A program made the position numbers and the translations under genes. The notes below the pieces were generated by a model. The model was given only the letters and a program-made list of their open reading frames with translations, was not told the DNA's origin and ran no database searches. Below, piece after piece: positions 56,914 to 64,000 of a stretch of DNA of 64,000 nt. The stretch spans positions 3,414,501 through 3,478,500 of the forward strand of contig JAQPZY010001695.1 in assembly GCA_029931535.1 (NCBI GenBank), in the 5' to 3' direction. The DNA is from Margaritifera margaritifera (Eukaryota; Mollusca; Bivalvia; Unionida; Margaritiferidae). The number at the start of each line of letters is the position of its first letter. Position 1 is the first letter of the stretch.

Positions 56914-57861
56914 ATGACTTCCTTTCAATCTCATCCTTCGGCTAAATTGATTCGTGCCTTGTATGGCATCAGTCGTGAAAAAAGTGCACAAGTCCGTGCT
57001 CATTTGTTAGAAGCAAGTCTTAAAGAAGTGTTACGATGGTTTACTTTGACGGCACGACAATTACTACAAGGTATCATTCACATCCCTCATCAAACTCAAC
57101 GTTTTTTTCAAAAACATAAAGTAGCATTGTCACAACTGGCTGATCCTAGAATCGATTCACGGACTAAAAAACAAATCATTTTAACTCCTGGTGGAAGTGG
57201 TTCTTTAGGAGGGGTTATGATTCGTTCCCTTTTGAAATGGGATCCTAATGATGCCAAAGCCAAAACAACTCCTAAAAAGAAGAAAAGTCCAAAGAAGAAA
57301 ACCACCACCACCAAGAAAAAGAAGAAAGGCAGCCCTCAGAAAAAGAAAAGTCGTGCCCAGAAGAAGAAGAAGAAAACCACACCTACCACCACTAACACCC
57401 GACGTAAAAGAGGTACTGCAGCCAGGACGCAAACGTACACTCGCAAAACACCACCACTACCCTTACCATCATCACAGTCCCCCATGATGATGGCAAGGTC
57501 TCCTTTTGCGTCCACCTCTTCCTCTTTGTCTTCTTCACCACCCTCTTTTTCCATGATGCCTGTCAAACCAGACTTAAAATCCGTGTTTCCTAATTTGATG
57601 CAAAAATGGAAACCAATTTCGAAAGTGACCCCGTCGGGACCGTCGACTTCAGCTGATTTAGCCATGGCAGCAGCCACCCACAAAGTACCATCCCCTAAAA
57701 CCAAAGTCCAAGAAAGAACTGGTATCTTACAAAGTTTAGTGGATTTATCCAAAGAAGAATTGAGACGATTTAATCCCTTGAAAACACCTCAACGTCAAGT
57801 GATGCCTGTCGTGAAGTTGGTACGTCGTGCAGACAATCAGTGGAGACGTGTTCCAGTATAA
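56914..57861 (+). CDS. Element B long basic pX-like protein, 315 aa (putative core/DNA-binding)
   Basis: Residues 1-105 have the helical domain shared with the next gene: SAQVRAHLLEASLKEVLRWF, LQGIIHIPHQTQRFF, ALSQLADPRIDSRTKK, then a Gly-rich GGSGSLGGVMIRSLL. Residues ~110-175 are almost all Lys/Thr/Pro (KKKKSPKKKTTTTKKKKKG), histone-tail-like, followed by a Ser/Pro linker and a C-terminal basic domain (LVDLSKEELRRFNPLK). The combination suggests a virion core protein that binds DNA. Compared with the compact relative at 57915 it is an extended version. Uninterrupted. Confidence 0.7.
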   Translation: MTSFQSHPSAKLIRALYGISREKSAQVRAHLLEASLKEVLRWFTLTARQLLQGIIHIPHQTQRFFQKHKVALSQLADPRIDSRTKKQIILTPGGSGSLGGVMIRSLLKWDPNDAKAKTTPKKKKSPKKKTTTTKKKKKGSPQKKKSRAQKKKKKTTPTTTNTRRKRGTAARTQTYTRKTPPLPLPSSQSPMMMARSPFASTSSSLSSSPPSFSMMPVKPDLKSVFPNLMQKWKPISKVTPSGPSTSADLAMAAATHKVPSPKTKVQERTGILQSLVDLSKEELRRFNPLKTPQRQVMPVVKLVRRADNQWRRVPV

Positions 57862-57864
57862 AAT
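57857..57864 (+). promoter_or_regulatory. TATA-box-like motif overlapping the stop of the previous gene
   Basis: GTATAAAATAG overlaps the TAA of the long pX-like gene and starts 58 nt before the ATG at 57915. Confidence 0.55.
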
Positions 57865-57914
57865 AGAAGGGTACCCTGCCAGAGACTTCAGACTTACTCC
57901 TCCTCACCTCTAAG

Positions 57915-58349
57915 ATGGCTCCCAAACGTGCACACCACAACTACCTCCACCAAAAAAAGAAGAAAAGTAAAACCACCAAAAAAGGACGACTTCCCCCTCG
58001 TCTGGCCAAACATTGGGATGTCTTGTCTGTCTTGACCAAATCCAATCCTCCCATGCGAAAACAACTGATTCAAACAGCGCCTAAAGAAATCATCGATACC
58101 GTGTGTGAATGTTGTTTGAACGTGTTGAAAGGAACGGTACCTTTGTCCAAGATACAGAAACAAAAATTAGGGAAACATCGGAACGTTCTTCGTCAAATGG
58201 TCAAAAAGAAAATACCTCTTCAACAAAAGAAAAAAATGTTGGTACAACGAGGAGGATTTCTACCTATGTTGATAGGACCGTTGTTAAAAATAGCCGCTCC
58301 TTTGTTAGGAACGATTGTTGGACCACTTTTAGGAGGGGTCATGCGATAA
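57915..58349 (+). CDS. Element B short pX-like protein, 144 aa
   Basis: Basic N-terminus (HHNYLHQKKKKSKTTKKGR), then KQLIQTAPKEIIDTVCECCL, NVLKGTVPLSKIQKQKLGKH, VKKKIPLQQKKKMLVQRGGF and a Gly/Leu/Pro-rich hydrophobic end LPMLIGPLLKIAAPLLGTIV. This 'helical repeat + QKGGFLP + hydrophobic tail' layout is universal in Polintons and adintoviruses and has been compared to adenovirus core protein pX. Probably a virion-internal, membrane-active or DNA-condensing protein. Intact. Confidence 0.8.
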   Translation: MAPKRAHHNYLHQKKKKSKTTKKGRLPPRLAKHWDVLSVLTKSNPPMRKQLIQTAPKEIIDTVCECCLNVLKGTVPLSKIQKQKLGKHRNVLRQMVKKKIPLQQKKKMLVQRGGFLPMLIGPLLKIAAPLLGTIVGPLLGGVMR

Positions 58350-58400
58350 CCCCTCCCCAAAAAAAGAAAAGACCACACCTTTTTGGTACCTTTGGATGAA

Positions 58401-59018
58401 ATGGAAGGACGAAAACCGACTTTAGTACCTTACAAACGATGGATGGAATTTCATCGTTGGAACGAACAACGGATACCTCATTTACCACCCAATCCTAATC
58501 TTAACGAAATGTCTCAGTTACAACAAGAAATACAATCCCTGATGGAACGAAACAATGTGTCCGAAACAGAAAAATCCCAACGGTACGGTCAACTTTTACA
58601 ACGTCTACAACTCTTTCGTCAAAAAGCAGTCGACGAAACAGCTTCACCCACTCTGAGAGATTTTAAGGCTCTGATGAAAAGCGAACCTAAAGTCACCACT
58701 AAAACAGACACCGGTACAGGGATGACCGTCAAAGAAGAAGAAGAAGAAGAAGAAGAAGAAGAAGAAGAAGAGTTTTTACTAACTCCACCTCTTAAAAAAT
58801 TAAAAAAGTTAGCCACACCGGATTGGATAAAAAAGAAGATGCCTACCCCTTTACCCTCAGAAAAGAAAAAGGAAGAAGTGAAGAAAGAAGTCAAAACAGA
58901 ACCGATGACCCCTGTTCAAACTCCCTTTACCCCAGTAGCACGTCGGACACGTAAACAACAATCCAAAAAGATACCTCACGAAGAAAAGAGTATTGGAACT
59001 TGGTTAACTTATTCTTGA
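58401..59018 (+). CDS. Element B acidic/basic structural-type protein, 205 aa
   Basis: Start chosen at ATG 58401 (MEGRKPTLVPYKRWMEFHRW). It has a helical region (EMSQLQQEIQSLMERNNVSE; QRYGQLLQRLQLFRQKA) that fits a coiled coil, a 13-residue Glu tract from (GAA)n at 58735-58771, then basic/Pro stretches (LKKLKKLATPDWIKKKMPTP). Equivalent genes in Polintons lie between pX-like and integrase or capsid genes; their function is unknown. Intact. Confidence 0.6.
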   Translation: MEGRKPTLVPYKRWMEFHRWNEQRIPHLPPNPNLNEMSQLQQEIQSLMERNNVSETEKSQRYGQLLQRLQLFRQKAVDETASPTLRDFKALMKSEPKVTTKTDTGTGMTVKEEEEEEEEEEEEEFLLTPPLKKLKKLATPDWIKKKMPTPLPSEKKKEEVKKEVKTEPMTPVQTPFTPVARRTRKQQSKKIPHEEKSIGTWLTYS

Positions 59019-59025
59019 GGAAATC

Positions 59026-59040
59026 ATCATCATCATCATC
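59026..59040. repeat. (CAT)n just before the integrase start
   Basis: Five catc/atc units join the end of the previous gene to the integrase ATG. Confidence 0.8.
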
Positions 59041-60162
59041 ATGGAGAAACTGTTAGCTACCATTTATTACAATCCTGGCCATGCTGCTGGTTACGGAGGA
59101 GTTCAAAAATTATATCGAGCTGCTAAAAGTCAATTGAAAAGTGTACGTTTGCCAGAAGTACGACGATGGTTACAAGAACAATCGACGTACACGTTACACA
59201 AACCCATTCGACGTAAATTTTCTAGAAGTATCACTCAAGTGGAAGGGATCGATCATCAATGGTAAGCCGATTTAGCTGACGTCTCTCATTTAGCCACTTA
59301 CAATCGTGGTCACAAATATTTGTTTTGTGTCATCGACGTGTTTTCCAAATTTGCTTGGGTCGTACCTTTGACTTCTAAAAGCAGTACCGAATTGGTACGA
59401 GCCTTAAAATTGGTCTTGAAACAAAGTGGACGCCAACCTTTACGATGGCAAACTGACAAAGGCACCGAATTTCTAAACCAAGCTTTTCAAAAAGAATTGA
59501 AACAAAGACACATTCATTTTTTTACTACCGAAAATCCTGAAACCAAAGCCAGTATCGTGGAACGTTTTCAAAGAACTTTGAAAGAACGCATGTGGAAATA
59601 TTTTACACATCAACATACTCTCAAGTACATCGACGTGTTACCTCGTTTGGTCAAAGCGTACAATCAATCGTACCATCGTAGCATCGGATGTGCCCCCGAA
59701 GAGGTCAGCCCTGAAAACGAAGTGACCGTGTTTGATAAATTATTTGGTTCACCCCAGACCAAAAAGAAAAAAAAGAAAACACCCTTGTTGGAGTTAAAGA
59801 CGGGAGATTGGGTTCGCATCGGAAAAACCAAACGTACTTTTGACAAAGGTTATTTACCTAACTGGACCACCGAATTGTTTCGTGTCACTACCCCCGTCCG
59901 TGGACGTGATCCTCCCGTCTATAAATTGGAAGACATGCACGGTGAAGCTCTCAAAGGAACATTTTACTTGCCTGAGTTACAACGAGTGACTAAAAAAGAA
60001 GATACCTTGTACGATATCGAAAGCATTCTCGAACAAAGAACACGCAAAGTAGGTAAACGACGAATAGAAGAAGTTAAAGTACGTAGGAAAGGATATCCCC
60101 CTAGTTTTGATTCTTGGATTGCGGCTTCTCAAGTCGTCGACTATAAAAAGAAAAAGAAGTAA
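59041..60162 (+). CDS. int: Element B rve integrase with chromo-like C-terminus, one in-frame TAA
   Basis: The N-terminal part reads AGYGGVQKLYRAAKSQLK and RRWLQEQSTYTLHKPIRRKF. A TAA at 59263-59265 stands where the family has Gln (HQW[stop]ADLADVS). The same frame continues with the rve core: ADLADVS (Asp 1), YLFCVIDVFSKFAWVVPL, RWQTDKGTEF (Asp 2) and KASIVERFQRTLKERMWKYF (Glu, 34 residues after Asp 2), YNQSYHRSIGCAPEEV. The C-terminal part has GDWVRIGKTKRTFDKGYLPN (SH3-like) and a chromo-type tail YPPSFDSWIAASQV. It would catalyse insertion of the linear genome. A C-to-T change (CAA to TAA) is the simplest cause of the stop. Confidence 0.9.
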
Positions 60163-60171
60163 ACTCACAAC

Positions 60172-60621
60172 ATGCCATTCAACACAGTAGCCACCCAGAC
60201 GACTTCAACGACTCCTTCACAGAGTTCTTCTCTTCAAGAATTACAAAAACAACCACTTTGGGTGTGGTGCGGAGAACGTGTGCCTAAAAATCAAATCGTC
60301 TTTTTCTGCCAAATCTTTGTAGTGTATTGTGTCATCGGAGCAGCGATTGCTAATTTGAGTTTACAACAAGGAGACAAACAATTGTGGACCATTTTACTGA
60401 GCAGTTGCATCGGTTATCTTTTACCCAGTCCCTCTTTGAAATTTACGACGACAAACAACAGCAGCCATAGCAACAACCACGCTAGTTCGACCAACGCCAG
60501 TTCACCTTCTTCTTCGTCCAGTCACCACCACAATACCAATTCTCTTTTGGAACCTTTTGAACATCATTCTTCTGTTCACTTGAGTGACTCCTCGGACACC
60601 AGAACCACCTTAGAACTATGA
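60172..60621 (+). CDS. Element B small membrane protein, 149 aa, two predicted membrane spans
   Basis: Conserved WVWCGERVPKNQIVFFCQIF leads into a first span (FVVYCVIGAAIANL), then QQGDKQLWTILLSSCIGYLL with a second span and PSPSLK; the rest is a Ser/His/Asn-rich tail. The 'CG.RVP...IVFF.Q......NLS...GD..LWT.LLSSC.GYLLP.P' pattern is common to Polinton/adintovirus elements. Function unknown, perhaps in membrane-associated virion assembly. Its stop overlaps the next start (ATGA). Confidence 0.75.
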   Translation: MPFNTVATQTTSTTPSQSSSLQELQKQPLWVWCGERVPKNQIVFFCQIFVVYCVIGAAIANLSLQQGDKQLWTILLSSCIGYLLPSPSLKFTTTNNSSHSNNHASSTNASSPSSSSSHHHNTNSLLEPFEHHSSVHLSDSSDTRTTLEL

Positions 60622-61584
60622 ATGACCAATTTTATTTAACTTTACCCAGTGACAGTTCCATGGATGTGTTTCCCAACAACAAATTATGTTGTTTCACGGC
60701 CAAATTACCTCAGGCCTTCCAATTGGATCACGACGCTCATTGGGAAGTGGCTTTGGTAGAAATCATTCATCCTTCGCAAATCAAGAATGTGTCTGGAAAT
60801 CAAACCATTTTTGACGTAGCAATCTATAACGAAAAAGTGCAAAAAGAGTTGGACGCTCATGATCCTGAAATTGGGAAAAAAATGAGTTCAAAAACTGACA
60901 ATACTCCCTACTCGACCTATCGCATGAGAATTCCTGAAGGGTATTATTTTAGTGCTCAACATTTGGTGGAGACGATTGCGGCCGTCTTCGAAGCCCAATT
61001 TGGCAAAGCCTTGGAAAAAAAAACAAAAATGGGTAGAGATCAAATACCATCCTGTGGCACGCCGTTTCCTCTTGCAATTTAAGAAAGGGTACGAGGGAAA
61101 GCCATTCGACGAGAAAGAAGACAAACACTTACCCGCGCACGAAAGAAAATTCATGACCATCGGTTTTTCTGCTGGGTTGTTTGATATTTTGGGTGGAAAT
61201 AAAAAGTATCATGGTGAACGAACAATCCACACCAACACAGATTTCGGAGAGGCTTTTCGCACCCCTATCGAATTGAACGTTGGACAGAATTTAATGTTTG
61301 TGTACTCCGATGTGGTGGAGTACAACGTGGTGGGCCACACAGCTGCTCCCTTACTGAGAGCCATTCCTTTCAAAGTGGATACTGCTGCTGGTGCGTACGA
61401 AGAAGGTGGAAACACGTTTCACGTTCACCGTGAATTTGTACATCCTCATTATCTTCCAGTCAGTAAATCGTATTTTGACAGTGTCAACATTAATATAAAA
61501 GGAGATTTGGGACAAGATGTACCATTCATTGACAAAGGAAAAGTCACGGTGAAACTACATTTTCGAAAAAAACAAGTTCTCTAA
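60618..61584 (+). CDS. Element B penton-like minor capsid protein, one-base frameshift
   Basis: The N-terminus is FYLTLPSDSSMDVFPNNKLC then LPQAFQLDHDAHWEVALVEI, RMRIPEGYYFSAQHLVETIA. After a +1 shift in the nine-A run 61015-61023 it continues WVEIKYHPVARRFLLQF, GFSAGLFDILGG, LMFVYSDVVEYNVVGHTAAP, LLRAIPF and a final beta strand KVTVKLHFRKKQVL. This order ('YLTLPSN.S.DvFP.N....y.tkLP', 'YVYCDLVE...VGD...PLLR.VP', 'V.LHFR') is that of the Polinton minor capsid protein proposed as penton. Removing one A restores a single frame; I do not write it out. Confidence 0.82.
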
Positions 61585-61614
61585 CGAATTGTAACTGACC
61601 CAAACAAAAAAAAA

Positions 61615-62070
61615 ATGTATCCAGTGTACCGAGGAGTGACTCGACAACGAGGACATGGTTTAGGAGATATGTTAAAATCAGCATTTCGGACAGTAACTCC
61701 TATTTTGAAACCGATGGTGACTCGAGGATTTCATGCCTTAAAAGATGCCGCTTTGACACAAGGAAAAGAATTTTTGCAAAATGTCCTCATCGACAAACAA
61801 AATCCTAAAGAAGCCTTTTTGAGAGCAGGCAAAAATGTGTTGATGACGACTGGTAAAGATCTTTTAGGTCTCCGAGAAAATCCTATAAATACGCTTCACG
61901 CTTCAGACCCTGGCATTACTTCTTCCTCCACTTCACAGCAAGGACAAGGTAGAAAGAGACGACAACAACGTCTAAATCCTTTCAAAGTTCATAAAAGAAC
62001 ACACGGCAGTTCCAAAAAGAATAAGAAAAGAAGAAGAACCGTCAGAGAATTAGACGTGTTTGATTATTAA
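61615..62070 (+). CDS. Element B conserved basic protein, 151 aa
   Basis: MYPVYRGVTRQRGHGLGDML, then TVTPILKPMVTRGFHALKDA, an amphipathic middle and a very basic end (GRKRRQQRLNPFKVHKRTHG; KKNKKRRRTVRELDVFDY). The 'YRG...QRGHGLG..L...FR...P.LK' start followed by a basic tail is typical of a conserved Polinton gene placed between minor and major capsid genes. Probably a virion core or internal protein. Intact. An A-rich leader (aaacaaaaaaaaa) precedes the ATG. Confidence 0.72.
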   Translation: MYPVYRGVTRQRGHGLGDMLKSAFRTVTPILKPMVTRGFHALKDAALTQGKEFLQNVLIDKQNPKEAFLRAGKNVLMTTGKDLLGLRENPINTLHASDPGITSSSTSQQGQGRKRRQQRLNPFKVHKRTHGSSKKNKKRRRTVRELDVFDY

Positions 62071-62083
62071 CTGTGAAAAAAAA

Positions 62084-63436
62084 ATGATGCACCGAGATTC
62101 TTGCGAATGTACCAAGTCAGATCTGGATATGTTTTCTATGCCTCCCACCATGATGACGATGCAAGAATCACAATGGGTGGAATTTCATCCTGTATCGTCT
62201 TTGACGGAATCAGCTCCTATCGAGTTTGAAATCAAAGGACAAACCGAAGATTACATCGATCTGAATAACAGTTACTTGTACCTGAAACTTCAAGTACAAA
62301 AAAATGACAACACCCTTCCTGGGGAAGCTGCCCGAGTGGCACCCGTCAATAATTTCATGCATTCTTTGTTCAGCGGAGTAGATTTGTACTTGAATAACAA
62401 ACTGGTCAGCAGCAGTTTGGATACTTACCCTTACCGTGCTTATTTGGAAAATCTCTTGACGTACGGAAAAGAAGCCAAGAACACTCATCTGGATGCTTCG
62501 GTGGTCTGGAAACCTGACACCTCGGAAAAGTTCAACGACACAGAGCTGTCAGTACCGGCGAAGACTTCTGCTAATGATGGTGATCCTATAATTCCAGCAG
62601 TCCCGCACAATGTGGGATTTAACGACCGTCGAAAGAAAATCAGACGAAGTTTAGAACTAATGGATCGTTTACATTTGGACATGTGGTTGCAAGACAAGTA
62701 TTTGTTGAACGGAGTAGATGTACGCCTGAGACTGAATCGCAGTAGTGCCGCCTTGTATTTGATGGCTCATGCTAACGAGTGGAAAACCAAAATCCAAGAA
62801 GCCAAACTTTACGTGCGACGTGTAGAAGTCTTACCAAAAGTAGCCAATGACATCAGTCAATCCTTGAGCAGAACCACTGCTAAGTATCCTCTTAAACGTG
62901 TGGAAGTGAAAACCTTTACCATAGCCGCTGGACTCCGATCCAGAGTCGAAGATCACATCTTCCAGGGACAGCTCCCCAAACGTTTATTGATTGGCATCTT
63001 CAGTAATGCAGCCCTCAACGGAGTCCACGATCAGAATCCGTTCGAGTTTAAACACTACAACGTCTCAAAGATAGAAGTTAGTCGAGATGGCAAGACCTTG
63101 TGTACCAGACCTTTTGAACCTAACTTTAGCGACGGCCATAAAAATTACTTACGATCTTACTTGAGTCTCTTTGAAGCCGCAGGTCAGTTAGGTACCAACA
63201 ACAGCCACGGCATTTCTTACGACGATTATGCAGGAGGGTATGCTTTGTGGGGATTTGATTTCACTCCGGACCAAGGCAGCGATGAAGGACATTTCCACCC
63301 TATAAAATCAGGCCCCCTTCGTGTGGAACTTCAGTTTGCAGATCCTCTACCCGACACAGTGAACGTCGTCTTGTATGCAGAATTTGATAATACTCTAGAG
63401 ATCAACAGTTTGAGAGAAGTGATTCTAGACTATTAG
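62084..63436 (+). CDS. MCP: Element B major capsid protein (double jelly-roll), intact, 450 aa
   Basis: Start chosen at the first of two ATGs after an A8 leader. Motifs in order: DSCECTKSDLDMFSMPPT, QWVEFHPVSSLTESAPIEF, EDYIDLNNSYLYLKLQVQ, PVNNFMHSLFSGVDLYLNNK, YPYRAYLENLLTYGKEA, GFNDRRKKIRRS, YLLNGVDVRLRLNRS, KLYVRRVEVLP, AKYPLKRVEVKTFTI, GQLPKRLLIGIFSNAALNG, NPFEFKHYNVSKIEVSRDGK, GYALWGFDFTPDQG and LYAEFDNTLEINSLREVILD. This is the F54H12.2-type Polinton/adintovirus capsid, with the usual length of ~450 residues. It is entirely open, which contrasts with the shattered capsid of element A and shows a distinct lineage. Confidence 0.93.
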   Translation: MMHRDSCECTKSDLDMFSMPPTMMTMQESQWVEFHPVSSLTESAPIEFEIKGQTEDYIDLNNSYLYLKLQVQKNDNTLPGEAARVAPVNNFMHSLFSGVDLYLNNKLVSSSLDTYPYRAYLENLLTYGKEAKNTHLDASVVWKPDTSEKFNDTELSVPAKTSANDGDPIIPAVPHNVGFNDRRKKIRRSLELMDRLHLDMWLQDKYLLNGVDVRLRLNRSSAALYLMAHANEWKTKIQEAKLYVRRVEVLPKVANDISQSLSRTTAKYPLKRVEVKTFTIAAGLRSRVEDHIFQGQLPKRLLIGIFSNAALNGVHDQNPFEFKHYNVSKIEVSRDGKTLCTRPFEPNFSDGHKNYLRSYLSLFEAAGQLGTNNSHGISYDDYAGGYALWGFDFTPDQGSDEGHFHPIKSGPLRVELQFADPLPDTVNVVLYAEFDNTLEINSLREVILDY

Positions 63437-63451
63437 AAGAAGAAAAAAAAG

Positions 63452-63985
63452 ATGCAACACGTAGAAGAAGAACCTATGGAAATAGATGAGGAATTTTGTG
63501 AGAAGTCACAAACTACCACAAATGATGATGATGACGAAGTCATTCATTCAGAACCTAAAACCGAGTTTACTGGATTTATTTCTCGATGGCCAGAACACGA
63601 AAAACAGTTAGTGTCCTGTTATGCTCAGGAATTGAGTAAAATCATTAACAGTCTAGTCCAAGAACAATGTTATGGATGTCAAATCGATCATCCTAGTCAG
63701 ATACAACACGACCAATGTATGATGTTGACAGGTGAAGAACAATTGGACAACTATTTGGAAACGGCTTGGTCCCAGAACTCGGACGAAAAAGTGTTGAGAC
63801 AATGGTATAAAGACTTGGTGAATTCTTCTTTTCCTCCTCCACTTACTCTTCTGGAGATCAGACGCATCGAAGGGCTCATTCAACAGAGTGCAGAACCTAT
63901 CCGACGTGAATATTCGTGGAATTACAAGACAGATCAATTCAAGTTTAAAGTCAGGTGTGCATTGGTGACCCATTATTTCCATTGA
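63452..63985 (+). CDS. Element B conserved Cys/His-containing protein, 177 aa
   Basis: Acidic start (EEEPMEIDEEFCEKSQTTTN; DDDDEV), then QELSKIINSLVQEQCYGCQI with DHPSQIQHDQCMML, and a helical C-terminal half (RQWYKDLVNSSFPPPLTLLE). The 'C(F/Y)GC..DHPSQ..H.C(L/M)M' motif recurs in Polinton-type elements after the capsid gene and may bind zinc. Function unknown. Intact; its stop lies 12 bases before an A-rich run that may lead the next gene. Confidence 0.7.
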   Translation: MQHVEEEPMEIDEEFCEKSQTTTNDDDDEVIHSEPKTEFTGFISRWPEHEKQLVSCYAQELSKIINSLVQEQCYGCQIDHPSQIQHDQCMMLTGEEQLDNYLETAWSQNSDEKVLRQWYKDLVNSSFPPPLTLLEIRRIEGLIQQSAEPIRREYSWNYKTDQFKFKVRCALVTHYFH

Positions 63986-64000
63986 AGAAAAAAAAAGAAG

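Larger units (their letters stand above)
52088..64000 (+). mobile_element. Element B: Polinton/adintovirus-like provirus, right end outside the window
   Basis: Fourteen genes, almost all on the plus strand and tightly packed, form a midsize linear dsDNA virus set: polymerase remnants, BIR protein, packaging ATPase, pX-like proteins, integrase, small membrane protein, penton-like and major capsid proteins. Base composition is richer in G+C than the flanks. Damage is light: one stop in the integrase, one-base shifts in ATPase and penton, plus a large deletion in the polymerase. The left limit given is a guess based on the tandem array; 52896 is the first certain position. Confidence 0.85.

Noticed and set aside
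57108..57752. Long minus-strand open frames opposite the long pX-like gene
   Set aside because: Shadow of the Lys-rich coding strand (AAG/AAA runs read as Phe/Leu); no start context or homology.
58619..58894. Minus-strand open frame with poly-Ser
   Set aside because: Complement of the (GAA)n Glu tract of the gene at 58401.
62060..62083. Upstream extension of the major capsid frame
   Set aside because: It begins inside the preceding gene without an ATG; the A-rich leader points to the ATG at 62084.

Overview
The window reads as nuclear DNA of a marine invertebrate, most probably a mollusc and perhaps a bivalve. The evidence is AT-rich DNA, intron-split extracellular EMI/EGF-type exons, long (TA)n, (CT)n and (CATA)n arrays, a repeat ending in a 'gtgaacggacgacggac' motif that I associate with bivalve genomes, and a dense layer of LINE, mariner, Merlin-like and foldback remnants. 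The species is inference; no ribosomal or mitochondrial marker is present.

Region 1 (1-19 kb): one multi-exon host gene on the minus strand. Exon phases are mutually compatible from an EMI-like exon (18984-19048) through Cys-rich/EGF exons (14.9, 11.3, 9.7 kb) to beta-sandwich-like exons (4.4 to 0.6 kb); the window cuts the gene at base 1. Its introns hold (TA)n arrays, two LINE remnants (5.9-6.9 and 10.0-10.6 kb) and a repeat-unit element (11.5-12.5 kb).

Region 2 (17-30 kb): a transposon graveyard. It holds a 1.27-kb mariner with TIRs and TA duplication, a 3.1-kb element with ~360-bp inverted repeats and a 6-bp target duplication placed just past the stop of a decayed Merlin/IS1595-type transposase, and an array of ~240-bp units each carrying a ~21-bp-arm palindrome.

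Region 3 (30.04-42.99 kb): element A, a complete but heavily decayed Polinton/Maverick bounded by ~250-bp TIRs. It is more GC-rich than the host. It carries protein-primed DNA polymerase B, a convergent integrase and a PLA2-like domain gene, packaging ATPase, penton-like minor capsid, major capsid, a pX-like protein, an adenain-like protease and several unrecognised genes, nearly all broken by stops and frameshifts.

Region 4 (43-52 kb): host-like AT-rich DNA with two spliced Cys-rich exons on the minus strand, an unrecognised plus-strand coding-like relic, microsatellites, a G-rich minisatellite with a hairpin, and a ~67-bp tandem array that may lie near the left end of element B.

Region 5 (~52.1-64 kb, running off the window): element B, a second Polinton/adintovirus-like provirus from a different lineage and much younger. 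It carries an HNH/NUMOD1-type endonuclease divergent from the polymerase, a polymerase gene reduced to its N- and C-terminal ends, a BIR (IAP-like) gene, a possible F-box-like gene, packaging ATPase, two related pX-like proteins, an acidic-tract protein, integrase, a small membrane protein, a penton-like minor capsid protein, a basic protein, an intact major capsid gene and a Cys-containing conserved protein. The virion module is almost intact, while the polymerase is deleted and the integrase carries one stop. TATAAAA motifs 50-60 nt before start codons and A-rich leaders suggest that element B kept its viral promoter grammar. Two unrelated virus-like elements lie about 9-10 kb apart.
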